This document shows positions 20,543 through 34,800 of a stretch of 64,000 nt of DNA, piece after piece. This stretch comes from Paramacrobiotus metropolitanus (lineage: Eukaryota > Tardigrada > Eutardigrada > Parachela > Macrobiotidae), in NCBI RefSeq assembly GCF_019649055.1, contig NW_026570345.1, forward strand, positions 310,001-374,000. Direction: 5' to 3'. Within the stretch, counting starts at the first letter, position 1, and every line of letters starts with the position of its first letter. The notes under the pieces are model-generated. The model worked only from the letters and a program-made list of their open reading frames with translations, did no database searches and was not told the DNA's origin. Both the position numbers and the translations under genes were made by a program.

Positions 20543-23500
20543 ATGCATTGCTTTGTGCGGGTTGTTTTTTTATCTTCCTTAATATTTTCCTTATGTGCTG
20601 CTCACGATGAGGGTGAGGGGACTGATAACGGAGCGACAATTGTGTACGCTCATCGTTTAATCCGGCCTAACGCGGATTATGAAATTGTTGCGCAGTCGCT
20701 GCAGAAAGCGTACGATGCCGACATTACCGCCACCATCCAGGCGGCAGGTGCTACGGTGCAAAGTAAAACTGTAACGGTGGAAAAGGGAGACCGGCAGACA
20801 CTGCGTTTACGGGTAAGACTGAGACATATTTACACGAATTTGTGGATTGGTCTTTTTTTATTTAGATTACATGCATACCTTCATTGTCCCTATATTATGT
20901 GGTTAGAACAAAAAATGTGTTTTTAATATGCATTAACAATATTTTTAATTTCACTAAACAATAAATGCTGCGAATGTTGAGAAATCTTTATTAATTAACG
21001 ATCATTACTATACAACCATGACTATACAATCCATAGAAAAAAGTTATAACTGTAATACGTAGAACTACTACTAAATATATTATAACTTTGTTCTATAAAA
21101 AATATTAGTTAAAAGGTCTATAGTTTAACTGAACAAGTGCATAAGTTCAAATTTAACGATGCATACTGCTGTTACCGGCCCTTCTTTGTCTTCTTTTCTC
21201 ATAAGCACCTGTTCAAGCTTTAGCGAGTGACTACTTATATCATTCTATACAAAGATTATGAGTATGTGCGGTCACTACAGACTGCAGGTATACGTAAATA
21301 AGCGCATAATTTACATAAGCCGTGGTCAAGGTCAGCAACCTTTGAACTTTCTGTACAGATTCCAAGTTTGCCACAAACCGGCAGCGTCACGCTAAAATTT
21401 GCCGTAGCCTATAAAGATTTTCCGGGCCAACCAGCCATCAAAGAACACCAGTTAATACCAGTTCCATCGGATGACATTATCCTGATTCAACTTAACAAAC
21501 CCATGTACCGAGCCACAGACGCCGTGCAGTTCCGCGTATTAATCTTGGATCAACAGCTGCGGCTATCATCTAATGTCAAAACCATTACCGCTCTGCTCAA
21601 GGTACAGATTTATAATTATCTGATTTATTTACATAAATTTCGGGCATTTTTACAAAATTACAAAGTTTTAGGATCGAATTCCAATAATTTAGCGCTTTTG
21701 TAGGATCCGCAGGGAGGACTACTGGAAACCAAGGCAGACATAGGATATGCATACGCTAACAGTAAGAAAAAGCATAACGAGATAGTATAGATACAACGCT
21801 GATATTATACCTTGCAAAATTAATTCAGATACAGTATATTATGTACGTAATAAAATCTAAAATAACACCGCGTTCTCGAGCAGCTCCGGGCTTCTTTAAT
21901 GGAACCTTCCAGCCTTTTTCATTTGATCCGGTTAATGGCAACTGGACACTGGAAATAGTGACCAAAGGTCAAACCGTTACGAAAGTTCTGCAAGTGGCTA
22001 ATTACCGTAAGCAGCGCGATGGTAAAACATCATTTGCTGGCGCTCTAAAGAATCCGGCTTTTTAGGGCTTCCACGCTTTGCGGTGTACTTTAACACACCC
22101 GACTACGTCACGCCGAAAGACGTCTCGCTCACCGTGAGCGTATCAGTCAGGTACACATTTGTCAAGCAACAACGTAATCAGTGTCCGTTTTGCAGTTGTC
22201 TCGTGTTCGTTCAGTGCAAGTTCGGCTTTAGGGACCAGACTGGAAATCCTGTTATCGGGTCAGTCGAAACCGTCATTATTGATCCCTCCATGGGAGCTAA
22301 ACCATTGGCGCCTCAGGTACAGTCGAGCATTTACTGAAACGTTTGAAAGTAGAAAATATGGATGAACGGGACCTTTTTAACATTCTGCTTTCGTGAACCA
22401 GTTTTGTTGGTAATAAGTATTTGATCCATATAACAAGAGAACAAACTGTATGATATGGACCTTATGCGGATTCTGAATACTTGCTTTGACTAATAATATC
22501 TCGGCGCTTTGCAGGATACGGAAGGCACAAGCACGACCCAACCATATAACTACAAACTCAACCATCAGGCCTTGCAACGACAGTTCTGCGATAAAGGCAT
22601 CGACGGCTACATCATCCTCAACGCAACGGCTAAAGAGAAGCTGACCAATAAAGTAGAAAAATCGGAGAAACGCATTCCATACTACTGCACGCCCGTCGCT
22701 ATCCACCTGGGCGGCGCCCACAGCTACCGGCCCGGGCTGGAGAACACTATTACCGTCCGCGTGACGAATCACGATGGCACGCCGGTAGCCGCCAGCGTCT
22801 TATCGGCCGTCACTTTCTCCGCGACAGAATCGGGTGATACCCGTGACCGCGAAACCCCGGTGGTCATTACCGGAAAAGAGGTGGATGTGGCGCAGGGTAT
22901 CGTTACCCTGCAAATGAGGGCCCAGTCCAGCTCACACAAACTGATGATCAGTGCGACGTTGGAGGGTATAACGAAAAAGCTGACGCTGACGGAACGACTC
23001 AGCACGGTGGCGGCCAATATCCGTGTTTTCGGCGCCAAGACGTACAGGGTGGGCGATACCGTGGAGTTCCAGCTGGAATGCAACCAGGAATGCCCGGACA
23101 TGTATTATTCGGTACGATGGTACTCCTTAACAGAGAGCACGTAAGAGGAATAAGAATGACACCACATCGTTGAAGTTGTGCTTAATATGCGTCTAGCGTT
23201 TTTACTGCCTTTATGGCCAGTATAATTCATAGTTATCACGAAAAGGCGGCTCCGGCTAGTATCTACTACTTCAGCTAGTATGAAGCGATTTTACCACTCG
23301 CATACAAAGGATACTTCGTTATTGCTGGGTAAAAACTATTGGTATATAAAATAATTGTACTTTCTATCTGCGGAGTGTAGGTGCTCACGAGAAACGGTGT
23401 TGCCGCCTCGCAAACTATTACTATGACGAACGAGAAGAGCGCCCGTTTGAGCTTCAAAGTCACGGCTAGTATGGCGCCCTCGGCCACAATCATCGCTTAT

Positions 23501-26500
23501 TACCTAGGAGCAACCGAGATTGGAGTGGATAGCGTTGAAATCCTTGTTGAACGTGGATCGGTTGTCCAAGATGTAAGTAACTATGTAAGGAACTAAGGGA
23601 CGAATCTTATGATAGGGATCGGTTCTCACTTTTACCATCGACCACAAGAATTTCCCGCAGATAGTTCATTGTCAAAAACGAAGGGATAATTTCTGTAAAG
23701 TGAGTTCATGTGGCGCTTTATCCATTTACTGGGTGAACGTAGGTGACACTGACGGTCGGCCCGGAAGACACACGTCAGAGCTACGTCGTACCCGGTTTGG
23801 ACAACAAAGCGAAGGTGGAGATCTCTGCGACGCCTAATTCACTGGTTGGACTGTTGGCCGTTGACAAGAATCTGCTCCAGTTAGCATCGGGGCATGATAT
23901 CACTGCGCGCGACGTAAGAACGCTTTACCTTTTTTCGTTGAGGAAATCTGGTAAGCGGTTATGCTGCTTTCGACAGATCTCATCAAAACTTTTTGGTATC
24001 GACGCAAAATTGGAAGAAATTTCTCTACCGGAAAAGGACGAATTTCAGGTACAGTAACTAAAGATGGCTTTCTGTCATGTGTTTGCTGTACTTTAGTACT
24101 TGTATGCCATAACCGTGTCATGCTTTGCAGGCTAAGAGCGTTGTTGTTTCTGTGTTTGACACCTCTCTTCTATTATACGCCTTCGCGAACCCAGAGAAAC
24201 GAGTGGAGAAACCTTCAGGGATTTTACGAAACGATTTCCGGGACAGTTTCATGTTTACAACAGGATTTACAGAGTAAGCAGAGCAGACATAACCATAACA
24301 GTGCTATTCAAACCACCTTCAGATTTAAGCAAAACCTGTCTTTATCTAGTGCCAAGGGAAAGCTGTCCTACTCTGAAGTTGTTCCCGATTCCATCACGAC
24401 GTGGGCCGTTACGGCCTTTGCCGCCAGCACAAAACAGCCGATCAGCTTGACCAAGAAACCACAAGACGTAAGACATTGTTTCCTTTTTCCGCCATCGTTA
24501 TTCTGTCATGCGTCAGTCAGGTCCATACGATTATAAAATGTTTGAATTCAGTCCAACCGTGAATTTGAATTCAGTTCGTTTGAACTCTAAGTGAACTGAG
24601 TAATTTCAAATACAGGGCTAAGTAAACTATCTTGTTGGCCCGTTGTTAACGAAAGCCTAACACCGCGTTTTTGTAGTTGCGGGTGTATCAAGAACTGTAC
24701 ATCCATTTGGAAACGCCGCTCTCCATGATCGAAAATGAGACCACCAAGGTCAACGTCACCCTGTTCAACTTTCGTAGCAAATCGGGTTCCACCACTCTGG
24801 GTTTCCGCTACACCGTCAACGCCAGTCGCGGCGGCCTCAATCTCGCAACGGATCTGCCGTTGAAACAGCGCAACGCTTTTCAGTACTTCCCCATTACTTT
24901 GGGTCCTTACAAGAAAGGAATAGTCACCGTCACCGTCGAAGTGTTTGAACAGGGCGTCGGCACCGTGGACAAAGTGGTGAAGCACATCCATATCATCCAG
25001 CCAGGCGCACTGGTTACGAAGACCTCGGACATGAAGACACTGACTGGCCGCGGAAGTCTGGAGCTGCCAGTAGACCGGCAGAAAATGTTCCCGGAAAATG
25101 TGGTCCCGGGTTCGGAGAGTATTACCTTGACCGTAACCGGTAAATATTAAATCCTGAATGGCTGCAAGTTTTCGTGATAAGCGTGATGCGTATTTGTAGG
25201 TGATGTATGGGCACCTACAATGAAGCACCTGTCCATGCCGGATGTTAGTCGGGACTTTGAAGGACTAATTAGAATCCCGATGGGCTGCGGCGAGCAGACT
25301 ATGGCTGTTTTGATGCCAAACGTGTTCCTGGCGAGATATCTCAAGCGACTAGGAGGAAATGCCCTAACTGCTAATAATCGCGATAAAAAGCTCAGGGAAA
25401 ATATGTACAAAGGTCAGTGCCAAATTATTGATATCTGCTTTACATGAGTTTGTATTTTATGGTACTTTTTGCTGACAAAGCATGATAAGGAAGATTTGTA
25501 TTGTGCTTGTTGTTATGCAGGATTTATTAGACAGGCGAGTTTCCGTTTAAAGGATGGATCATACAAGTAAGTAGACCGCGGTAGTCTAAAGTGTTTCCAA
25601 GTACAACCTGAAGTCTAATAGACTTTAAGATTAGAGAGTAAAAACAGTGATTTCACTCAACGAGGCACGCTTTTCAACAAAGTAAATTTTGCCTTTTTCA
25701 GCGCATTTGGAAGGAAAGATCACAACGGATCGACATGGTTAACCGGCTATGTGGTGCGCGGTATGGCCTTGGCCAGCGAGTTCATCAGAATTGACAAGAC
25801 CCAGATCGACAAATCTCTAGCCTTCCTGGACACCAAGCAGAACAGCGACGGATCTTTCCGAGAAGACGGCAACATCATCGACCGGCCGTTGGCCGGAGCT
25901 GGAGGAAAGGGCGTGGCTCTGACCGCCTTCGTATTGCTGGGATATATTGAGAACGGACGCAGCACACCCGTGATGAACAAGGCCCGAGCATTCCTGGAGT
26001 CCGCTTTATCGAACATAAAAGATCCCTTTACGCTGGGTCTGACGTGTTACGCCTTCAGCCGAATGGGCAGTGCCAAAACTCAAGAATGTATACAGCGTCT
26101 GAACGACCAGGCCAAAGAACCAGCAGCTGGACAGCGCTGCTGGCTGGATAAAAGCAGTACCAAAGGTCACGATCAGAAGTTCACGGCAAAAGATGTGGAG
26201 ACTACAGCTTATGCGCTGTTAGCGCTGTGCAACAGTAGTTACAGTGGAGATCTCAGTCCGATTGTTGATTGGCTGCTGTCGCAGCGCAACGGCCAAGGCG
26301 GATTCAAGTCTACAATGGTATGAACTATGAACGGCCCAATTATAAGTTCTGTACGTTTTTTTACTGTCTTACAAACCGTACAGAATGAATGTTGACTTTT
26401 CAGGACACAATCGTTGCTCTTAACGCTTTGAGTGAGCTGAAGGCCGGTCCCTCCACAAAATCCCTGAACGTGGAAGTTGTGGGTGTTAAAGGCGGGAAGC

Positions 26501-27409
26501 AGACCATTAGCCCCAAAGTTCTTGTTCCCAAGACGTTCCCGGTGCCCTTGACACAGGGTACTGTACAGATTAAGGCGGACGGAGAGGGTACGGTTAAGTG
26601 TCAACTGGAGTATTCATACCGGGAACGACCATCAAAGATCAAGGTCACTTCCACTACCCCCACATCGAGGAGTCCGCTGCCCAACGATGCACCCGAGTCC
26701 GATTTCGATGTCGGCTTCAAGCTACGATCAGAAGATGACAATAACAACAATCTGCAATTGGACGTCTGTCCAACGTAAGTTCTAAAATTTTGATAATCCT
26801 GCAGGCTGTCAGCTTCGTCCAATATCATGCAAGAAAGTATTGCTCCACACCGTTAGCCTTAAAAAACGTAAACTACTTACATAGTACTTTTGTATAACAA
26901 GATAACAAACCATTTTATATAGCACTGGTTTAAGAAAATGTTTAAGGTTGACCGTTTATATACGCACATTAATCGAACCATTATGAACTTTAAATTGATG
27001 TTTACTAAACTTGGTCTGCAGTTACAAGGGAACGTGGTCAGTGGCATGGTCATGGTGGAAATTGAACCACTAACGGGTTATAAATTTGACGAAGAAGAAG
27101 CCGGTATCCTAAGCGAGGAGAAGGACAAGGAAGTGGAGAAAGCGGTGTGCGTCGACAAATGCGAGCTATACTTGCACAGGGTACTTAGTGCACAGCGCAC
27201 AAATTTGTTTTACGTGGTATATTTGCGTACAACGTTTTATTTTGCAGATGGAGCCAAATAAAAAGATCTGTCTAACGGTAAAGCTAAACCGCATCAGTGC
27301 CACACCCGATCCTGTGCCGCGACCGATCAAGGTGTACCGATACTACGAGCCGAATGTGCGGAAACTGGCCGAATATTCACTGAAAGATCTTGTTGCGGAT
27401 TCTGAATGA
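20543..27409 (+). CDS. TEP-D: thioester-containing protein (A2M/CD109-like), about 1395 aa in 19 exons
   Basis: Spliced exons: 20543-20812, 21359-21601, 21704-21761, 21884-22006, 22066-22150, 22232-22316, 22515-23111, 23381-23572, 23743-23913, 23977-24048, 24131-24273, 24350-24467, 24677-25139, 25200-25412, 25521-25566, 25702-26317, 26404-26774, 27022-27180, 27248-27409. The protein has a signal peptide (1-20), macroglobulin domains (MG1 from about 27), ANS-type blocks such as VPDSITTWAVTAF, the thioester GCGEQ at about residues 902-906, the helical thioester domain, and a receptor-binding domain with YxYYEP near the end. The family forms a covalent ester/amide bond to targets after activation and is secreted. 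Oddity: the exon ending 26774 leaves phase 2, but the next exon (27022, acceptor CAG) is open only in the frame beginning TTA. One base is missing relative to TEP-B and TEP-E, so the C-terminus would shift unless this is an assembly error or another donor is used. Confidence 0.85.
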
Positions 27410-29240
27410 GCTTCGCGGGGCAATATTCTTCTTTTCGAAAGCTAATTAAACAATAATTAGGGGCTGCTATTGTATCAATGGGGTCATTCAGCACGGAATT
27501 TTTGTATTGTTACACTCTGAATTGTTGTGCGTCTTTCGAAGCTGTTTGAAACAATTTCTTTTAAAAATTTTTTACCAACTGTGTTCGTTTCGTACGAGTA
27601 TCTACAAAGTATTAAAAAATGTAATATGCAACAAACGTGCAAAAGTATTGTACAGCCTTCGCAACAATGCAGTACTGCAGTAATCTACTGCAGTAGATTT
27701 GTATCAAGCATATAAATTATTTCCACTTCGCTAACGTAAACCGAAGCTATCACATCCACATTGCCGCGACTTAGAACTATGCTCCGCAATTTGATCATCG
27801 TCGCAAAAGTATGTTCAGCTTTAGTACGTGGAATTTAGTACGTGGAATGTCTAGGCTTTAGAAGAGAAATTCGATTTCGCGCAACACACTTCACTGTACT
27901 TTTGCTACTGTCGTCAGCCGACTACATACTCTAGAATATGACCACACGGCAGAACAAAAGTTATGCGCAACTATGAAACGAAACCCCGGGCGGGCGGATG
28001 ACTGAGGCAGTACAGAAAATGTGTTGTATAATACCGTATCTCTTTTACGTAATACTTGTGTTTTGTTCTGGTCTTAAGTTTCGTGTACTTGTGTCTGTTT
28101 ACAAGCACAATAGTACCAACACCGGTTACGCGGCACCCCATCAAAGTGAAAGAGTGTGGGGCTGTCTAGTGTTAAATGACAGCGGCACTACTAATTCCAA
28201 TATTTTTGACAGCGCAGCTGTTAAATATTTGAACTAGAATTTTTTATAATGTAGTTAGTGCTGTAGAAAATTGTCTCATCGTGACAATAAAGTAAATATT
28301 AATTTTCATGTTAAAACAAATACCCGTGTTCTTAATCTTTAAGCCAGCCGGGCACTTTTTCTACCTAGTCACATGTACATTCCTAATACAAGTTCAAATC
28401 AATGCGCCTACTTTAACGAAGATCACAAACAAACTGTAATTCGATCATTATCACGAGCGTGTCCTTTTATAGTCCGTGGAATCAATTAACAGCACGTGAA
28501 ATCTCTTTGGGTGACTGAGTAAATAAACAGGTTAAGTAAATACAAGTATCGTTACAATAATAATATTATGTTTTCCACTGATTCACGACAAGTACTGCAT
28601 TTGTACATGAGCATCCAGAATTGATATCCCAGTGCTTACATACGGTACCAATCTGTGGCGCCAACGCGCTGAGCTACTTTATTGGGTTTCTCCAAGTTTC
28701 CGGTGATTTGAGAGGGGTAACAGAAACAAGTACATCAGCAGATACGTTTAATAATGGTACAAAGCAGCCTGGAAACAAAACACTCAGGCGGTCGATTTGC
28801 AAAGCGGCGCACTGGCTTTTCCATTCGTTTTGTTCGATTATTGTGCGTAACTCCAATGTATTATATCGATAAAACGTTGCCGCGCACTGGCTTTTCCATT
28901 CGTTTTGTGCGATTACTCATTATGATATCCAGAAAATTCTTTCCCTTCCACGGACAGCCTCTGATACTTGTCTCGCTAAACAATTCAATGTTATTTTAAT
29001 TAAGGGATGACATCACTCACGTTTGATTAAATATAAACTATAACGCTCGTAATATTGCCAGAATCTCGAGGCACTCAAACTAATGTTATCAGCGGCAGTA
29101 GAAATAGGTACTGAAACCGGGAAGTTTGGATGCCTCACCAGCTGTATCGCTTAATGACACAGCTGATACATTTATGACAGAAACCTTTTCCATTACTGGC
29201 ACTGAGGCCGTGAGGCACAGCTAAATGATATTGCACCATT
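27410..29240. other. Intergenic, TEP-D to GPCR
   Basis: No convincing gene is seen. A 34-base unit starting GCGCACTGGCTTTTCC occurs at 28807-28840 and 28882-28915 with one mismatch. A CTGCAG/TACTGTA-rich palindromic patch lies at 27665-27695. Confidence 0.5.
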
Positions 29241-30543
29241 ATGAACACGTCTAACGTTGCAAATTCCACCATCTGGACGGAATACCGTACCAGCTTGACC
29301 ATCTGGTTTGCCTTCATGCTGACCGCCGGGATAATCGGTGCAATTTTAAACTTTCTCTTAATCGTAGCGATCATGAGCAAACCTCGTCTCCGTAGCGGAT
29401 CCGGCATGCTGATTCTAAATTCCCTGGTCATCAATTTCATCCTCTGTGCGGTGGAGATGCCGATGATGGCCGCATCCGCATACTTCGGAGAAAGTACACC
29501 CTTTAAACCGACGCATTATTGCCGGTATCTGATCTTGTTTTACTACTACCACGTCTACGCCGCCAACTGGGCGCAACTTCTCATCGGCGTTAACCGCTTC
29601 ATAGCCGTTCTTTTCCCACACATTTATGCTACATGGACAAAACCACCGATGACCTTTGCCATGATTGTCTTGCCCCATTTAATCCCTTTTGTCTGCACGA
29701 CGGTAATGTTTTTCGACGTCGGCGCGCATATTCAGGTCATGCGCCCGTGGGGCGCGTGCGGGCTGCAACCCACCCCAGGCAGCAGCGTATACACATCGGT
29801 TATCTGGGTATGCGTAGCCATTCCGATTGTTATTGTGTTTGTACTGTATTCCATCATCTTCTTGATGGTGTGGACCAAATCTATGGTGCACAGTCGGCAA
29901 GTTACGGATGTGAATGCCGCTGGCCAGCCGACGTTCCGCAAGCGCTATAGAACGGTTAAGGTGCTGTTCTGGACGGCAATGTTTTATGCGGTGGCATTGA
30001 TCCCGGCGCCCATAGGATCGAGTTTCTTTGCGGCGCAATTCAATTCTATGCCGTTTATGCAGCTGTTTCTCCGGGCGCTGTTGCTGTTCTGCTATGCGAC
30101 AACACCGGTACGAAAGTGAAGTACTTCTCCGACGATTTTATGTGTTTGCCAGAATATAAACCGGGCATTCTTAACATACACATCAGGATGGTCTTCAAAC
30201 AGTTTTTTTATTAACAAAATATCAATATTTATATCTGCAGTTTTTTTTGCACATAGGTACAGAGTAGGTATTACTAATATGACATTAGCATGGTAATTTT
30301 TTTAATAAATTAGTATCAGTAGCCACTAGCCACTTTTTTGCACTTTTGAATTTGCAGTTGATTTACTTGGCCAAAACGGCCGATTACCGCCGATGTGTAG
30401 TCAAACTCGCCATGATCGTCCTGCCTTGCGTCACGTCCCGACAAAGTGTCACCCCCGCATCCATCAGCCTCAATGCCAAAGTGCGCTCGCGGACCGGTAT
30501 TACGCGAGGAGATGGGCATCCCGTGTCAGAGCTGAATGAATAA
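29241..30543 (+). CDS. Rhodopsin-like (class A) GPCR, orphan, 350 aa, two exons
   Basis: Exons 29241-30107 and 30358-30543 join in phase 0, with a GTACGA donor and TTTGCAG acceptor. The N-terminus has two NxS/T glycosylation sites (residues 2 and 8). TM1 (19-45) has the GxxxN of class A (N37). TM2 is about 56-76. Cys94 and Cys173 are placed for the extracellular disulfide. TM3 ends in GVNRF (116-120), so the usual DRY is NRF. TM5 is about 184-210 and TM6 about 239-260. TM7 crosses the intron and reads TPLIYL instead of NPxxY, followed by a basic helix-8-like DYRR. It is a plasma-membrane receptor of unknown ligand; such variants are common in invertebrate chemoreceptor-like expansions. The start is the first ATG of the frame. 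Confidence 0.8.
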
Positions 30544-31874
30544 TTAAAAATTCATTATTCAGGTAGTCCATACTTTCATCAATTATTGCGCCAATTAAGC
30601 TACGCTTATTGTTGAGAGTCTTGTGACTGACGTGTTGTGCATGAATTATTAAAAACTGTCTCGCTTGTGGGCATTTCAGACGTTATACTTACTGATTTGT
30701 GGAAGCAGTAAATAGCAAACAATGATTCTTCGCTTTTTGTCGGGATAACTTGAAATGCTTGGAGTTGCAGTGATGAGCCGAAGCCGATTTTACAGGAAAT
30801 GGACCCGAATAATTCAGAAACGCCCAGCTTGTTCTCACAAAGTATCTCCGCAAAAGCGAAACTCAAGCCACACAATACGGACATACATTTAACAACTTCT
30901 TAACGTATGCAATACGTTAATACCTTTATAACATACGCTGGCCGGTCTATTCGTTCCTAAACTCTGGCCAGGAGCAGGAAGCTAACTGCCGGCCGTACAG
31001 TAGCGATCAGTCGCGCGGGTACGGGCGATTATTATAGCGCCGTTTCCAAAATTGTGACCATCTACTCTGGTATTAATACGTTATACGTGTCAGATTTTTT
31101 GTCTTTATTTGCACTTAGCTGCTCTCGCTTAGCGACCAGAATTTCGTATCTCTTTAATCGGGTTGCCTGATTTTGTAAACATAAGAACTGGGTGTCAGTC
31201 TGCAAGATATTTTATTACACAATTCGTTATTTTAGCTGCGGTACAATCCCTTGATGTAACCAAATTTACACCGAATTCATCTTGTAGTATACCCATATTA
31301 TTGTACAATAATCTTTGGCTATGCCCACATGAATATTTTGCAGATACTCGCTACAATTTTATCTAAAAAGTTCCTGCCACTCCACTACTGGCACAAATAT
31401 TTATGCAAAGCATGGATTTAATCAAAATATTTATGCAGAAGGTTATCAAGAATGTGCAGCAGCAGACATAAAGTAGCTTGGAGTGACCATAAACTTCCTG
31501 GCAATAACGTACAACCATCCGTAAAATTATGTTGATGTGTAAATGATTCACATATCCGACTTGTTAGTCACCCGATGCCCCTTGATGTTCGCCGCATTGA
31601 GGAATGCACGTCAGAGATTGGCGGGCGATTTGCAACACAACTCTGACTGTACAGACCTTGGACTTGCTTTGTCAGATTGCCATCGCTTTTCCACACAAAT
31701 CCACAAACACAGAAAAAGCTGCGCTGGAAAAGTTAGGCGCTTCATTTCTACACATAAACTTGCCAAGACAACGAACGATAAACACAACTGCATTATTGCT
31801 TTCTAACTGAAATCTCTTTAATTAAACGTAACTCTCTAATGCTTTTTAAACTGGTGTTCTTCTTTTGATTACAA
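30544..31874. other. Intergenic, GPCR to TEP-E
   Basis: Only short unsupported frames are present. An AT-rich imperfect inverted repeat built on GAATAA/TTATTC follows the GPCR stop (30532-30562). Confidence 0.4.
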
Positions 31875-34800
31875 ATGCATCGCGAGATCTTAATGATGCA
31901 ACTAGCAGTGGTCATCTTTTTAGCCATGGTTCCCTTCGTGTATTCATCGATTCCACCTGGTGGGTCTTCGGAAGAAACCGGGGATTACCGTGACGATGGA
32001 GTTCTCGTAGCGTATTCTCATCGTTTCATTCGCTACAGTGCTGACTACGAAATCATCCTACACTCGCTACAACAGCACCACGGCGCCAATGTGACGGCGA
32101 CATTATCTGCAGCCGACCGGACGGTGCATCGCCAGGAAACAATGGTCGCTGCTGGACAACAGGGAAAGGTTATTTTTAAGGTAAGTAAACGTCTTCTTCC
32201 GTGCCTCTGTGCAACGATAATCGTGGAAGCGTCCCGTGCATATCCATTAATGTACACTTTACGAAAAATTGTTAACTACGTTAAATTGTCGTTAATTTGG
32301 CCGTTAATCGTACGTCGTGCAAAATGCATCCTGCTTATTAAGTGAGAAAACACTGCTTATAGAGTTGTAGTGTACATGATTGTAGATTTATAGTGTAATG
32401 TGTTACACCGGTGTTAATTTTCTCCTTCATAATGCAAATTAATTTTTGTAGTTTTCGATGCTTATAGTCATCTCAGCTGTTCGTTTCTTAGCCGCAAATC
32501 ACCTGGTTTGCTCGCCGTTCGGTGTATTTTGATGTGTACTTGTTGCGTAAACTGCTATTATTTTGTTCTCACGTAGCTGTTACGATTTTATCAGATTGGT
32601 AGCACTCCGCTCGTACAGCCGATCGTCCTTAATGTGGAGGTGCAGTATGACAACGGCATATCCGAGAAAAAGTCGAAAATGCTGGAGCTGTACTCCGACG
32701 TACTGGTCCTTATCCAGCTGGATAAACCCATGTACAAAGCCACAGAAAGCGTCAAATACCGCGTGCTGATTCTTAATACTAATGAGCTGACCTTATCCTC
32801 GAATGTGAAGAAAATCGACGTATACCTAAAGGTACAATTGTCTTCTAGCTGACACTGAATCCTCTAGTATTAAATCATCCCGTGCTGGTGGGGTGTTTCA
32901 TATTATAAAAATGTACTGTCTTCAAACAGACGACAAAAAGATATATAAATGAGGAATTCAAAGAATCTTGCTTGTTATTACTTTAGAATCCCGCTGGGGA
33001 CGCCATGCAGGAACGGAAATATCAACAGTGGTCGGATGACAAACGTACGCAAACCGAATTCATACATTAACAACGTCCTGGCTGCTGGGAGCCTGGGATA
33101 AACTGTACAACGTCTGTTGGTGGCTTGTTGCAGATCCTGGCTTCTTCGAAGGATCCTTTAACCCTTTTAGTTTCGAGCCGGAAATTGGTAACTGGACCGT
33201 GGAGGTGGTGGCCGGCAGTCAAATACAGAGAAAAAAGCTGATTGTTGCTGACTACTGTAAGTGGGAAACGGGCACAGAGTATAAATCGGAAACGCATAAT
33301 GGCCTAGGGTAGGAAATTCAGCCCACTTTCACAAGGATTAAAATCGATCATATTTAATAGGATAATCAAAAGTCGGTAATTAGCAGGCTTTGCACCGAAA
33401 TCATTAACAAATAGGCGTTTTGTTCTGCCAGATCTCCCGCGCTATTCTGTGTACATCAACGCACCAGCTTACGTCGTCAAAGGTCAACCAGATTTCCAGT
33501 TCACCGTTTCTTTGAGGTGGGTAATACTCTGTTGATAACTGCATGTGCTGCAGATTATGCCTTCATTTATCTTTTGTTGCTAACTTTTAATAAAGACGTC
33601 AAGAAAAGATACACTAGGGAAGTGCACCGCTGCAGGCTAGCACTAAAAGACCGAAGCGAAGCCAGAAATTTCCGTAAGATGGTCCATTCTGAACAAAATC
33701 TTTTCCTGTATTACGAATTTTCGTCCAATTTTGAATTCACATATTTCTAGTCAACATTTAAATCTGCTGCCTATATTATGCAGTTTGAATGATTTGCCAA
33801 CAACCTCAGAACGAAAGTTTACAGTAGAGCATTTTAGGGAAGAAGATTGACAAAAATTCCACAGATAAAGCACGTCCACGTGTAGAGCTAGCACAAGCAG
33901 AGAAAAATTATCAAGTTGTGTTAGTTTAAAAACAATAATTACTGTATTTCTTCATAAGGAGTATACAGAAATGCATACGAATTACTTAACTAAGGAGTAC
34001 AACGAGTACTTTTTACAACCATAAATCTTATTCCGCCCTTAAAAATACATATTGACCCATTTGAGGGAAGTATGTCGGTCCCTGGTACCAAATTTTGTAC
34101 ACAAAACACTTTGTTTAACTGACAGTATTCCCAAACACTTTTTTGGTACCAAAATTCTCTCCTTCCCACTTTCCACCCGACATTCATTCAATATTGCTGA
34201 CCCACGTTTTCATCAGATTTCGTCGCTCAACAAACTTATTCAAAACCTGGATGCTAACTTCGGCAACATGTGATTACACGGAAAGAATTTGCAAAACTAT
34301 AGCTATGTGTAGGTCAACAGCAACTGGCCAAGCCAAACAAAAATTATGCTCGTTGGGGTACATTAGTACCCCACTGCGGGCCCTAATAAAAACGTTGCTG
34401 CTCCAAAAAATTATTAAATAAAGAATTTACTCATTGATTCATTTCGCATAAAAGGCACTAAATAAAATCACTAAAGGAAAACAACCAATAAGCAAAATCA
34501 ATAACTTACTACGATTTTCATAAAGGAAAACACGAAGCACTGGAATCGGACCGTCTGCAATGTTAAAGAAACCGGTTTTGCACGTTGACAAAATTCAACA
34601 AATTTGAAATTTTACAATGCCGATTTGTTTTATTAAATACACAGCAGTGAAAAACACACAGGCATTCCCATAATATCGGGGGCAAAACCAGTCTACCCGA
34701 ACCGTCTCCCTGCACTGCTGCCGTCACCCGGCTGGAGATACTTACGTTGTGGCTAAACATGGTGTTATGTACCGCGCCCGATTTAGCCGTAATTATTATG

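Noticed and set aside
22196-22231. Longer form of TEP-D exon 6 starting at the TTTTGCAG acceptor
   Set aside because: It is in frame, but using the later acceptor at 22231 gives 85 nt, identical to TEP-E exon 6 and with matching residues (RDQTGNP).
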